Source: an uncultured Cyclobacteriaceae bacterium
GTDB lineage: Bacteria > Bacteroidota > Bacteroidia > Cytophagales > Cyclobacteriaceae
Direction of reading: 5' to 3'
Length of the DNA: 64,000 nucleotides
Assembly (NCBI GenBank): GCA_937146645.1
Contig: CAKZRQ010000013.1
Coordinates: 186,001 to 250,000 of the forward strand
The number at the start of each line of letters is the position of its first letter. The first letter of the stretch is position 1. A program made the position numbers and the translations under genes. Of the stretch, positions 52,891 through 60,769 are shown piece by piece. The notes beneath the pieces were generated by a model, which saw only the letters and a program-made list of their open reading frames with translations, was not told the origin of the DNA and did not search any database.

Positions 52891-55494
52891 ATGGCGAAAA
52901 GCAAATCCGGAAAAGAGACTCCCTTGATGAAGCAATACAATGCGATCAAAGCCAAACATCCGGGCGCTTTGCTACTATTTAGAGTTGGTGATTTCTATGA
53001 AACTTTTGGACAAGATGCGGTCACCGCAAGTAAGGTTTTAGACATTGTTTTAACCAAACGTGCCAATGGTGCGGCTTCGCATATTGAACTTGCCGGCTTT
53101 CCGCATCATTCTTTGGATACCTACTTACCAAAGCTCGTACGTGCAGGAAACCGTGTTGCCATTTGTGATCAACTTGAAGATCCAAAATCAGTAAAAGGAA
53201 TCGTCAAAAGAGGCGTGACGGAGTTGGTGACTCCAGGCTTATCCTATAACGATCAGGTTTTAGATACCCGTAAAAACAATTACCTGGCTTCCATTGATTT
53301 TGGAAAAGAGGCGCATGGTATTGCCTTTCTGGATGTTTCCACGGGGGAATTTATGTGTGCAGAAGGCAGCTTGTCTTACATAGAGAAGTTACTTCAAAGC
53401 TTTGCTCCATCAGAGATTATCTTCAGTAAGGCAGCCAGATATGTAGGTGAAAGAACGCTTAATGATGATTTCATTACATTCTACTGTGAAGACTGGGTAT
53501 ATCAATATGATTACTGTTATCAAAGGATGGTTGATCATTTTGGGACCCAGAGCTTGAAGGGTTTTGGAATAGAAGAGCTTTCCCAAGGCATCGTCGCGGC
53601 TGGGGCCATACTATATTATCTGGAAGAGACCGAACATAAGGAGATCCAACATGTCAGTTCCATTTCCAGAATCGCAGAGGAAAAGTATGTGTGGCTCGAC
53701 AAATTCACGATCAGAAACCTTGAATTGGTTTTTGCACAGCATGATGGAGGGGTTCCCTTGATCAATATCCTGGATGAGACTGTGACTCCGATGGGGTCAC
53801 GAATGATGAAAAAGTGGATGGTACTGCCACTGAAAGAGAAGAGCCTGATCGAGGAGAGATTAAAGGTGGTTGAGTTTTTTGTCGAACACTCGAATCTCAT
53901 CGAGGAAATCACAGAAGAGCTCAAGCATATCGGCGATTTGGAACGTCTTATCTCAAAAGTGGTAGTAGGAAGGGCGAATCCGAGGGAGATGAATCAGATT
54001 CGGCGAGCATTGAAGATTACACTTCCAATCAAGGAGTTGCTTAGAAAACAAAAGAATGCTACCCTCAATAGGCTTTCCGATCAACTTCATCCTTGTGAAT
54101 TTTTGCTTGAAAAGATTGAAAATGAACTGCAGGAGGATGCACCCATGCTGGTTCACCAGGGAGGCGTCATTAAAGACGGAGTGGATTCTGAATTGGATGA
54201 ATACCGTGGACTTGCTAATTCTGGAAAGGACCATCTGGTTGCTATTCAGCAAAGAGAAATCGAACGTACTGGGATTACCAGTCTGAAAATTGCTTTCAAC
54301 AAGGTTTTCGGGTATTATTTAGAGGTGACCCATGCGCACAAGGATAAGGTCCCTGAAGAATGGATCCGTAAGCAAACTTTGGTGAATGCCGAACGATACA
54401 TTACTCAAGAGCTCAAGGAGTATGAGGAAAAGATTCTGAATGCGGAGGAGAGAATGGTGGTCCTGGAGCAGCAGTTTTACCAGGCATTGGTTAAAGAAGC
54501 AGCAAACTTTGTTACCGAAATACAGCAGAACGCGAGAGTACTTGGGACACTGGATGCCTTGCTTTCATTCGCCACCGTTGCGATTGCAAATAATTATGTC
54601 AAGCCAAAGATTTCCAAGACTGAGACTTTGGAGATTAAGGATGGTCGGCACCCTGTGATTGAGAAGCAGCTTCCTCCAGGTGAAGATTACATACCAAATG
54701 ACATTTACCTCGACCATAATAGTCAGCAGATCATCATCATCACCGGTCCCAACATGGCCGGTAAATCAGCATTGCTTCGCCAGACTGCGCTAATTGTTTT
54801 AATGGCGCAAATGGGAAGTTTTGTCCCAGCCAGCTTTGCCCGAGTGGGAATTATAGATAAGGTATTTACCAGAGTAGGGGCATCGGATAACCTTTCCAAA
54901 GGCGAATCGACCTTTATGGTGGAGATGACAGAAACTGCAAGTATTCTGAATAACCTTTCCGATCGGAGCCTGGTGCTGATGGATGAAATTGGCCGGGGAA
55001 CGTCCACCTATGACGGAATATCTATTGCCTGGTCCATAGTTGAATATCTTCATAATAATGAGCAATTCAAGGCTAAAACGCTTTTTGCAACGCACTATCA
55101 TGAGCTTAATCAGCTGACTGAAGACTTTCCACGAGTGAAGAACTTTAATGTCTCTGTTAAGGAGGTTGGGAATAAAGTGGTCTTCATGCGAAAGCTTGAG
55201 AAAGGAGGGAGTGAACATAGCTTTGGAATACATGTGGCACAAATGGCAGGAATGCCGAACCCAATAGTCCTCAGAGCATCCGAGATCATGAACCACCTTG
55301 AAAAGGATAAGGCTATGAAGGATCAGAAGAAAACCCTGAGTGAGGTTCCGAAGAATAATTACCAGCTGAATATGTTCGAGTTGGATCCGAAATTTGCTGA
55401 TGCCAAAAAACTTCTTGATGAAATCGACATCAATACCATTTCACCCGTGGAAGCACTCCTCAAACTAAATGAGGTTAAAAATAAACTAGGTTAA
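52891..55494 (+). CDS. mutS: DNA mismatch repair protein MutS
   Basis: 867 residues from the ATG at 52891 (MAKSKSGKETPLMKQYNAIK); a longer reading from 52816 adds residues unlike MutS. The mismatch-probing motif is in LLLFRVGDFYETFGQDA (F-x-E near 36). ATPase motifs: Walker A TGPNMAGKSALLRQTALI, signature KGESTFMVEMTETASIL, Walker B LVLMDEIGRGTSTYDGISIA, and the conserved FATHYHELNQL. It recognises mismatches and starts repair. No mutL lies nearby. Confidence 0.97.
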   Translation: MAKSKSGKETPLMKQYNAIKAKHPGALLLFRVGDFYETFGQDAVTASKVLDIVLTKRANGAASHIELAGFPHHSLDTYLPKLVRAGNRVAICDQLEDPKSVKGIVKRGVTELVTPGLSYNDQVLDTRKNNYLASIDFGKEAHGIAFLDVSTGEFMCAEGSLSYIEKLLQSFAPSEIIFSKAARYVGERTLNDDFITFYCEDWVYQYDYCYQRMVDHFGTQSLKGFGIEELSQGIVAAGAILYYLEETEHKEIQHVSSISRIAEEKYVWLDKFTIRNLELVFAQHDGGVPLINILDETVTPMGSRMMKKWMVLPLKEKSLIEERLKVVEFFVEHSNLIEEITEELKHIGDLERLISKVVVGRANPREMNQIRRALKITLPIKELLRKQKNATLNRLSDQLHPCEFLLEKIENELQEDAPMLVHQGGVIKDGVDSELDEYRGLANSGKDHLVAIQQREIERTGITSLKIAFNKVFGYYLEVTHAHKDKVPEEWIRKQTLVNAERYITQELKEYEEKILNAEERMVVLEQQFYQALVKEAANFVTEIQQNARVLGTLDALLSFATVAIANNYVKPKISKTETLEIKDGRHPVIEKQLPPGEDYIPNDIYLDHNSQQIIIITGPNMAGKSALLRQTALIVLMAQMGSFVPASFARVGIIDKVFTRVGASDNLSKGESTFMVEMTETASILNNLSDRSLVLMDEIGRGTSTYDGISIAWSIVEYLHNNEQFKAKTLFATHYHELNQLTEDFPRVKNFNVSVKEVGNKVVFMRKLEKGGSEHSFGIHVAQMAGMPNPIVLRASEIMNHLEKDKAMKDQKKTLSEVPKNNYQLNMFELDPKFADAKKLLDEIDINTISPVEALLKLNEVKNKLG

Positions 55495-55550
55495 TCTTTT
55501 GAATAGCATTAATGTGTATATTCATTGCGGTTTTCGCAACATAATTGCAT

Positions 55551-56348
55551 ATGGACAAGGTTTTACTTCGAGACCTAAAAGCACAAAATAAATACACCCA
55601 TTTTTTCCAGGATTGGGCCAATCAAGAGTTCGGCGATATGCCTGACCCAAAAGATGTGGTAGAAGACCTGGAAAAATTAAGTAATCAGATCGGTTTACAG
55701 GAAGGGCTATACATGGCCTGTTTCGATTATAAGAATTTGAATCTGGCGTTTTTTGCAGGTAATGTGGAGGAACTCACTGGATACCCACCATCTATGTTTA
55801 GGAATAAGGGAATGGAGACATCCTTCACCATGATTCATCCAGATGATAGGCCAGAGCTGTTTCGTTTCCAGGAAATTGTATTCAAAGCTTTTCATGGTTT
55901 GAGTCTTGAGGAGAAGCACACCTTTGAATTTTCTTATACCACTCGATGGGTGCATCGTACCACTTTGGAAGTCAGCTGGATGATGGCAAGGGTCAAGCCT
56001 TATTTTATCGATGAAAGTGGAAATTTTGCTATGGATTTCCACGTGATCGTAAGACTTATGGTTCCGCCAAAAATCTCCAATTATGACTGGAATTATTCCT
56101 ATGTGAAAGATGATGGTGAGCGAGTAATGGTAAGCAAAAATCAACCAGTAGAATCTCCGGTTAAGCTGACCAGAAAGGAGAAAGAAGTGGTTAAGCTGAT
56201 CATGGATGCCAAGTCCTCAAAAGAGATTGCTGAGATATTAAATATCTCCATTAACACGGTAGGAACACATCGAAAAAACATTCTTAAAAAACTTGGTGCT
56301 AGAAATGTGACGGAGATGATCAAAATCCTCGGTTCTTACGATTTCTAG
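55551..56348 (+). CDS. PAS domain LuxR-type transcriptional regulator
   Basis: 265 residues from the ATG at 55551 (an in-frame TTG lies 6 nt upstream). A PAS-like domain at about 45-165 (MACFDYKNLNLAFFAGNVEE, TMIHPDDRPELFRFQEIV) is followed by a LuxR helix-turn-helix at about 200-262 (LTRKEKEVVKLIMDAKSSKE, then INTVGTHRKNILKKLG). No receiver domain is seen. A small inverted repeat (TTGCG/CGCAA) at 55525-55539 lies 11 bp upstream of the start. Targets unknown. Confidence 0.88.
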   Translation: MDKVLLRDLKAQNKYTHFFQDWANQEFGDMPDPKDVVEDLEKLSNQIGLQEGLYMACFDYKNLNLAFFAGNVEELTGYPPSMFRNKGMETSFTMIHPDDRPELFRFQEIVFKAFHGLSLEEKHTFEFSYTTRWVHRTTLEVSWMMARVKPYFIDESGNFAMDFHVIVRLMVPPKISNYDWNYSYVKDDGERVMVSKNQPVESPVKLTRKEKEVVKLIMDAKSSKEIAEILNISINTVGTHRKNILKKLGARNVTEMIKILGSYDF

Positions 56349-56387
56349 AATCATTTTCTTGAAAGGGCATTTTTTCAAGCCAAAGCC

Positions 56388-56417
56388 TTGCAAATTTATT
56401 CTTTCAACTTACCTTTG
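56388..56417 (+). promoter_or_regulatory. Promoter of tRNA-Gly, Bacteroidota type
   Basis: TTG at 56388-56390, then exactly 19 nt, then TACCTTTG at 56410-56417, a full match to TTG-N19-TAnnTTTG. The tRNA begins 43 nt after the -7 box. A 7-bp inverted repeat GATCAGA/TCTGATC lies between them at 56430-56449. Confidence 0.8.
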
Positions 56418-56459
56418 CATCCACAAAACGATCAGATCACGTTCTGATCAGCCTATTAA

Positions 56460-56532
<73 letters not shown>

Positions 56533-56535
56533 CCA

Positions 56536-56557
56536 AAAGCCCTTGCAAAAGGGCTTT
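56536..56557 (+). terminator. Terminator after tRNA-Gly
   Basis: A perfect hairpin AAAGCCCTT-gcaa-AAGGGCTTT directly follows the CCA, with a T-rich sequence after it. A second inverted repeat, TTGTTTAC/GTAAACAA at 56559-56585, lies just downstream with an 11-nt loop. Confidence 0.85.
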
Positions 56558-56586
56558 GTTGTTTACGACAAAGTCAAGTAAACAAA

Positions 56587-56638
56587 CCGGGATGGTGGCC
56601 CCGATAGCTATCGGGGAGGTAACACCAAGACTTAAAAT
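56587..56638 (+). pseudogene. Broken 5' half copy of tRNA-Leu
   Basis: CCGGGATGGTGG at 56587-56598 and AGGTAACACC-AAGACTTAAAAT at 56617-56638 match the first part of the intact tRNA-Leu 74 bp downstream, through the UAA anticodon. Two bases are missing, and the short AAT of the D arm is replaced by an 18-bp palindrome. The acceptor 3' strand, variable arm and T arm are absent, so it cannot form a tRNA. Confidence 0.75.
56599..56616. repeat. 18-bp perfect palindrome inside the broken tRNA-Leu copy
   Basis: CCCCGATAGCTATCGGGG is its own reverse complement. It interrupts the D-arm region of the tRNA-Leu fragment. It occurs once in this window. Short palindromes of this kind are often dispersed in intergenic DNA, but whether this one is repeated in the genome cannot be seen here. 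Confidence 0.7.
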
Positions 56639-56660
56639 GGTCTATTTTAAGAATAGACAT

Positions 56661-56744
56661 GCCGGGATGGTGGAATAGGTAGACACGCAAGACTTAAAAT
56701 CTTGTGGCCGTAAGGCCGTGCGGGTTCGATTCCCGCTCCTGGTA
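56661..56744 (+). tRNA. tRNA-Leu (anticodon UAA)
   Basis: An 84-nt class II tRNA: acceptor GCCGGGA pairs with TCCTGGT (two G-U pairs), anticodon stem CAAGA/TCTTG around loop CTTAAAA (UAA), variable arm GGCC-gtaa-GGCC, T stem GCGGG/CCCGC. CCA is not encoded. Confidence 0.96.
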
Positions 56745-56747
56745 CAG

Positions 56748-56771
56748 AAGCCTCACAGAAATGTGGGGCTT
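56748..56771 (+). terminator. Terminator after tRNA-Leu
   Basis: A 10-bp stem AAGCCTCACA-gaaa-TGTGGGGCTT with one U-G pair, followed by a T run, 3 nt after the tRNA. Confidence 0.85.
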
Positions 56772-56816
56772 TTTGTATTTTAAACAAGGCAATTTATTTA
56801 GCATTTCAACCTTTAT

Positions 56817-57995
56817 ATGCGAAGTAAAACTCTTCTTTATCTCATAGTTTTAATTCAACTCTTTTCCTGTTCCAAACCAAAGGAATATGAGACCTCAAAC
56901 CTGATTGAGATAGAAATAGATCTTGATCAGACCGTAGACTACAAATTCACAGACTTTTTTGATACGACATTAATTGTTCCTCTGGAAGAAACTGAAAACT
57001 CGTTTTTGGGTGAAGTGTCGAAAGTAATTTCCAAGGAAGACGTAATATTTGTCCTTGATAGTCGTATTTCTGAGACTCTATATTTATTTGATTATTCGGG
57101 TAAGTTGATTAATTCCTTTTCAGGTACAGGTAGTGGTCCAGGGGAGTTTCTCAGGGCTACCAATTTTTATCTATCCAAAAATGCAGATACTGTTTTTATA
57201 CAGGATAGCTCCATGCCCAAAGTATTAGCATTTAAAAAGAATGGAGAGTTCTTATTTGAAAAGAACCTAAGAGGACAAAGTAATTTTGATGATTTGATCC
57301 CTTATGGTAATGGTTACTTGATGATAAGCTCCTCTTCTGATAATCTAGGAAAGGACATTTCAATTTTAGATTCAAGTTTGGAATTTGTGACATCACCGTT
57401 TGAATTCAGAGAGAATGAATACCTTTTAGAATCTGGAGGGAAAGATCAATTTTTCTATCCAGCATCAGGAGGAGGACTATTCTTAAAAGAATCCTTTTCT
57501 AAAGACCTTTACTTGTTAGAATCAGGTAATTTGAAGACTTACTCCTTAGAATTCCCTGAGAATAGAGTTTACTCACCACCCAAATTACCTTGGGATGACT
57601 CTAAGCCATCGGTCCACCAAGCAATAGTGTTTAGAAGCATAAAGAAAGATGACCTCTTGAATATTGGAGACCAGGTATTGAATCTGGGAGATATAGTCTT
57701 TGTTAATTATGTCAAAAAAGATAGGATATACTGTCTTGCCCTAGATCAGTCTACCCAAGAGGCAAAGTTGGTTTCAAACTTTATCAATGACCTAGATGGC
57801 GTTGTAGCAAACCTTCCTGCTATTTTTCCAATAAATTATCAGGCAGACCAAATGACTATCAGTTTGACCCCTACACAAATTCTTTCGGAGATAGAAGGGG
57901 AAATGGGTGCTAATCCTTACCAAGATTATTTACTAGCAAAGCTTCAAAGTCAAGAAGAGAACCCAGTCTTGTTTATTTATAAGAAAACTGATTAA
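56817..57995 (+). CDS. 6-bladed beta-propeller lipoprotein
   Basis: 392 residues; lipobox LIQLFSC with Cys near 18. Repeated beta-propeller-like segments occur (FVLDSRISETLYLFDYSGKL, FSGTGSGPGEFLRATNFYLS, VFIQDSSMPKVLAFKKNGEF), as in the Bacteroidota 6-bladed beta-propeller family. It is probably exposed on the outer membrane, with no known ligand. It follows the tRNA-Leu terminator. Codon and base use look more AT-rich than in mutS or secA, hinting at an accessory gene. Confidence 0.82.
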   Translation: MRSKTLLYLIVLIQLFSCSKPKEYETSNLIEIEIDLDQTVDYKFTDFFDTTLIVPLEETENSFLGEVSKVISKEDVIFVLDSRISETLYLFDYSGKLINSFSGTGSGPGEFLRATNFYLSKNADTVFIQDSSMPKVLAFKKNGEFLFEKNLRGQSNFDDLIPYGNGYLMISSSSDNLGKDISILDSSLEFVTSPFEFRENEYLLESGGKDQFFYPASGGGLFLKESFSKDLYLLESGNLKTYSLEFPENRVYSPPKLPWDDSKPSVHQAIVFRSIKKDDLLNIGDQVLNLGDIVFVNYVKKDRIYCLALDQSTQEAKLVSNFINDLDGVVANLPAIFPINYQADQMTISLTPTQILSEIEGEMGANPYQDYLLAKLQSQEENPVLFIYKKTD

Positions 57996-58079
57996 GTGAC
58001 TTCTTGATAATTTTACCGTTCTTCCTGGATCAGCCACCTCACCTTACTGATTTAATAATAACAGAGGATATTCTAATAG

Positions 58080-58187
58080 AACCCCGGAAGAAGTGTATCT
58101 TTTTCCCTGGAAGATGAGATGACTAGAATTAGGGGAATTATCAATGCAAATCCTACTGTAAAAATGCAAGATCTAATCATAGACTAA
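58080..58187 (+). pseudogene. C-terminal remnant of a possible toxin gene
   Basis: A 35-codon open frame without a start near its 5' end (NPGRSVSFSLEDEMTRIRGI and onward, ending KMQDLIID) stops in a TAATG overlap with the Imm11-like gene. Upstream the frame is closed by a stop at 58077-58079. Such coupling is typical of a toxin C-terminus followed by its immunity gene. A 22-aa peptide from the ATG at 58119 is an alternative reading. I do not recognise the toxin family. Confidence 0.4.
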
Positions 58188-58897
58188 TGAATTATTTCGA
58201 AGTTGATATTCATAATCCTTTAAAGAGATCCTATAAAGACTTGTTCGTTGATACAGATAAGATCATGATTCACGAGTCGTATCAAGGATCAGATCTGTTA
58301 GATTATAAAGTGCCCACACCGTTGGCAAGGATCAATAAAAAATCTATAGGTATTTTCAGACCCTCGGCAGATTTAACAGGAAGGGTGGTTCTTTCGACTA
58401 GGGCCAAAGAAATAATTGAAAGTCATCGAAAAGGAGCTTTTCAGTTTATTCCATGCCCTATCCTAAAAGGAAAGACGTCATTGGAGGGATACTGGATTAC
58501 CAATAAGTTGATTTTTGATGATGATTGTTTAGATTTCTCTCAATCTACATTTAGATATCGGGATAATCCGATATCCGGCATGAGCTCTTCTCAAGAAATC
58601 AATGGTGAAGAAAATGAGATCAGGTTCAGCGAAGTTGAAGAATATTTAAAGAGTAGAGACCAGGAAGGTCATTTTAAGAATCCAGTTTTGCCATCAAAAA
58701 TGATTATTAAGGAAGAATGTGACCTGCATATAATTAATTTCAAAAAAATTGGAATATACAAGTTAATTGTTTCTGAGCCATTGAAGAATGCATTAATTTC
58801 AGAGGCATTAACAATAGGAGTGGAGTTTAAACCTTTAGAGATTCCTGGAAATAAATGGAATGGATCAGAAGGCCTGAGAAAGAAGTATTATAAATAA
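58187..58897 (+). CDS. Imm11-like (DUF1629) immunity family protein
   Basis: 236 residues, soluble. The segment IGIFRPSADLTGRVVLSTRA near 54-73 and the C-terminal YKLIVSEPLKNALISEALTI, followed by GVEFKPLE, resemble the Imm11 immunity family found next to polymorphic toxins. It would neutralise a cognate toxin in the cytoplasm, but no complete toxin gene is in the window, only a short frame that overlaps its start. The family call is by eye and should be taken as likely, not sure. Confidence 0.6.
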   Translation: MNYFEVDIHNPLKRSYKDLFVDTDKIMIHESYQGSDLLDYKVPTPLARINKKSIGIFRPSADLTGRVVLSTRAKEIIESHRKGAFQFIPCPILKGKTSLEGYWITNKLIFDDDCLDFSQSTFRYRDNPISGMSSSQEINGEENEIRFSEVEEYLKSRDQEGHFKNPVLPSKMIIKEECDLHIINFKKIGIYKLIVSEPLKNALISEALTIGVEFKPLEIPGNKWNGSEGLRKKYYK

Positions 58898-58981
58898 AAT
58901 CAGAGTCTAATTCATTTCGTTTTGCCCCCATTCAGTGTAGTACTTTTTTGGGGCTTTATTTATAATTGGATGATTCAAAAA

Positions 58982-59007
58982 AAGCCCGATCATTATTGAT
59001 CGGGCTT
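58982..59007. terminator. Bidirectional terminator
   Basis: A perfect 11-bp stem AAGCCCGATCA-ttat-TGATCGGGCTT between the convergent Imm11-like and MazG-like genes, preceded by a run of A (T run for the minus-strand transcript). A weaker GCCCC/GGGGC pair at about 58924-58954, followed by TTTA, may serve the plus strand. Confidence 0.85.
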
Positions 59008-59147
59008 GTCATTTGCTAAGATTTTCACGGCTCTGGGTGTGGACCAATCATACCGTTGACTGGGTGGAATTCCAAATTCCACCTTCTTATCCGTACCAAT
59101 TTGTAATTGGTTAAACTGCAGCGTGGTGAAGAAGGCTGTAACTTTAA

Positions 59148-59627
59148 TTAGCTCTTCTCCTCTCTCTCCAATATCCCCTTTAAATCTGCAGGAGAATAAT
59201 TCACCGATTTAAGGGTCTTTCGATCGCCTTCTCGGAACACGAGATATAAATCACCCTCTTTTTCATAAAAGCAGTTGGTACCCTTGGCCTGGTAATGCGC
59301 CATCGTGGCTTTGGCTTCGTCTTCGGTCTTGCAGGCTTTGGACATATTGGAGCGCTGAACCTCATCGAATAGGTCCTTGAACTTTTCGCCAAGCCCGAAT
59401 TCGAGAATAGCTCCGGAAAGTACGTACTGAAGATCGCATAGTGCGTCAGCGATTTCTACCAAGTCCTTGTCATCAATGGCCTCTTGTAATTCCTTAAGCT
59501 CTTCAGCCAAAAGCGAAACCCGCAATTCACACCTTTTTTCAGATGGAATGGTTGGCTCGGATAGCACGGGGTGCTTAAAGGTTTCATGGAATTTGGCTAC
59601 AGAGGTAAGTGACTTTGGATCTTGCAT
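59148..59627 (-). CDS. MazG-like nucleoside triphosphate pyrophosphohydrolase
   Basis: 159 residues. The all-alpha NTP-PPase fold is supported by LLAEELKELQEAIDDKDLVE and IADALCDLQYVLSGAILEF, with the EExxE and ExxD metal-binding residues. It may clean modified nucleotides from the pool. The C-terminal NCFYEKEGDLYLVFREGDRK part is seen in Bacteroidota relatives. The stop codon lies just after a GA-rich run; an open frame of about 50 further codons continues to the terminator in another phase. Confidence 0.85.
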   Translation of the reverse strand: MQDPKSLTSVAKFHETFKHPVLSEPTIPSEKRCELRVSLLAEELKELQEAIDDKDLVEIADALCDLQYVLSGAILEFGLGEKFKDLFDEVQRSNMSKACKTEDEAKATMAHYQAKGTNCFYEKEGDLYLVFREGDRKTLKSVNYSPADLKGILEREEKS

Positions 59628-59904
59628 TTTGAAATAGAAATTAAACTTTGAAGTAATGAAAAAAGCCTGAATTTCCGGGCTAAAAAAGGGATTAAATCTT
59701 TAGACTTTGGGACTCCAAAACCGGGAGCCGAAAATTGTGGTCTTCCGAAAGGCTAAACAGGATTATCGTAAAAAAGGTCAAATACTTGTCTATCCGAAAC
59801 CAATAATCCGACAGAACGTCTGATTTTCTGCCAACTATGGTACCTTTAGCCATTAATAATTCCTTTGGAAATGTTTTTGATTACCGAAGGAACATCCTTT
59901 TAAC

Positions 59905-60678
59905 ATGACTCTTTCATTTTATAAATATCAGGGAACGGGCAATGACTTCGTCATGATCGACGATCGCTCCGAGCAATTTGATCTGGATGATCTTTCTGCA
60001 GTTTCTAAAATCTGTGATCGCAAGTTCGGAATTGGTGCCGATGGCTTAATCCTAATCAGGAATCATGCAGATTATGATTTTGAAATGATCTACTATAATG
60101 CCGACGGGAGTCAAAGCATGTGTGGCAATGGGGCCAGGTGTGCGGTGGCCTTCAGTCACTTTCTTGGCATTATCGATTTAGAAACTAGTTTTCTGGCGAT
60201 TGATGGAGGACATAAAGCCAAAATTGTGGATGGAAGAGTTGAGCTTTTGATGGGAGAGGTTTCCAAGCCAAAGCAGGTGGAGGGTGATGTTTTCATCGAT
60301 ACCGGCTCTCCTCATCATTTGCGGAAAGTGGAGGCGATTAATGAATACCCTGTTATCGAAGAAGGAGCACGAATCCGTCATTTGGACATTTACCCTGAAG
60401 GAACGAATGTGAACTTTGTCGAAGCCATCGATGAGAACGAAATCTTCGTTCGCACTTATGAAAGAGGAGTTGAGAATGAGACCCTTTCCTGTGGTACAGG
60501 AGTTACCGCTGCGGCTTTGGCCTTTGGCACAAAAAACCCAATGCAAATGGTGAAAATTAAGACACTGGGCGGGGAGCTTGCTGTGAGGTACTCATTGAAC
60601 CAAGACAATGAATTTGAGGATGTTTGGCTAATCGGGCCGGCAGAAAAAGTATTTGAAGGCACTCTGGATTTGACCTAA
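59905..60678 (+). CDS. dapF: Diaminopimelate epimerase
   Basis: 257 residues. Converts LL- to meso-diaminopimelate for lysine and peptidoglycan synthesis. Both catalytic Cys motifs are present: SQSMCGNGARCAVAFSHFLG near 70 and ETLSCGTGVTAAALAFG near 195. The substrate loop YQGTGNDFVMIDDRS starts at residue 7. The 277-bp region upstream has no gene; it contains only a weak hairpin at about 59664-59682. Confidence 0.96.
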   Translation: MTLSFYKYQGTGNDFVMIDDRSEQFDLDDLSAVSKICDRKFGIGADGLILIRNHADYDFEMIYYNADGSQSMCGNGARCAVAFSHFLGIIDLETSFLAIDGGHKAKIVDGRVELLMGEVSKPKQVEGDVFIDTGSPHHLRKVEAINEYPVIEEGARIRHLDIYPEGTNVNFVEAIDENEIFVRTYERGVENETLSCGTGVTAAALAFGTKNPMQMVKIKTLGGELAVRYSLNQDNEFEDVWLIGPAEKVFEGTLDLT

Positions 60679-60769
60679 GAATCAGATGCGGAGCAAAGCC
60701 ATTAACCATTATCAATTGTAACAAAAAGGGCGTATTTTTAGCGCCCGATTGAGAATACACTAATCCAAC

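Noticed and set aside
55525..55539. TTGCG/CGCAA inverted repeat upstream of the LuxR-type gene
   Set aside because: Five-base arms are common by chance and there is no second copy to support an operator.
59664..59682. AGCC/GGCT hairpin with A and T runs upstream of dapF and the MazG-like gene
   Set aside because: The stem is only four to five pairs and its position upstream of both divergent genes does not fit a terminator.
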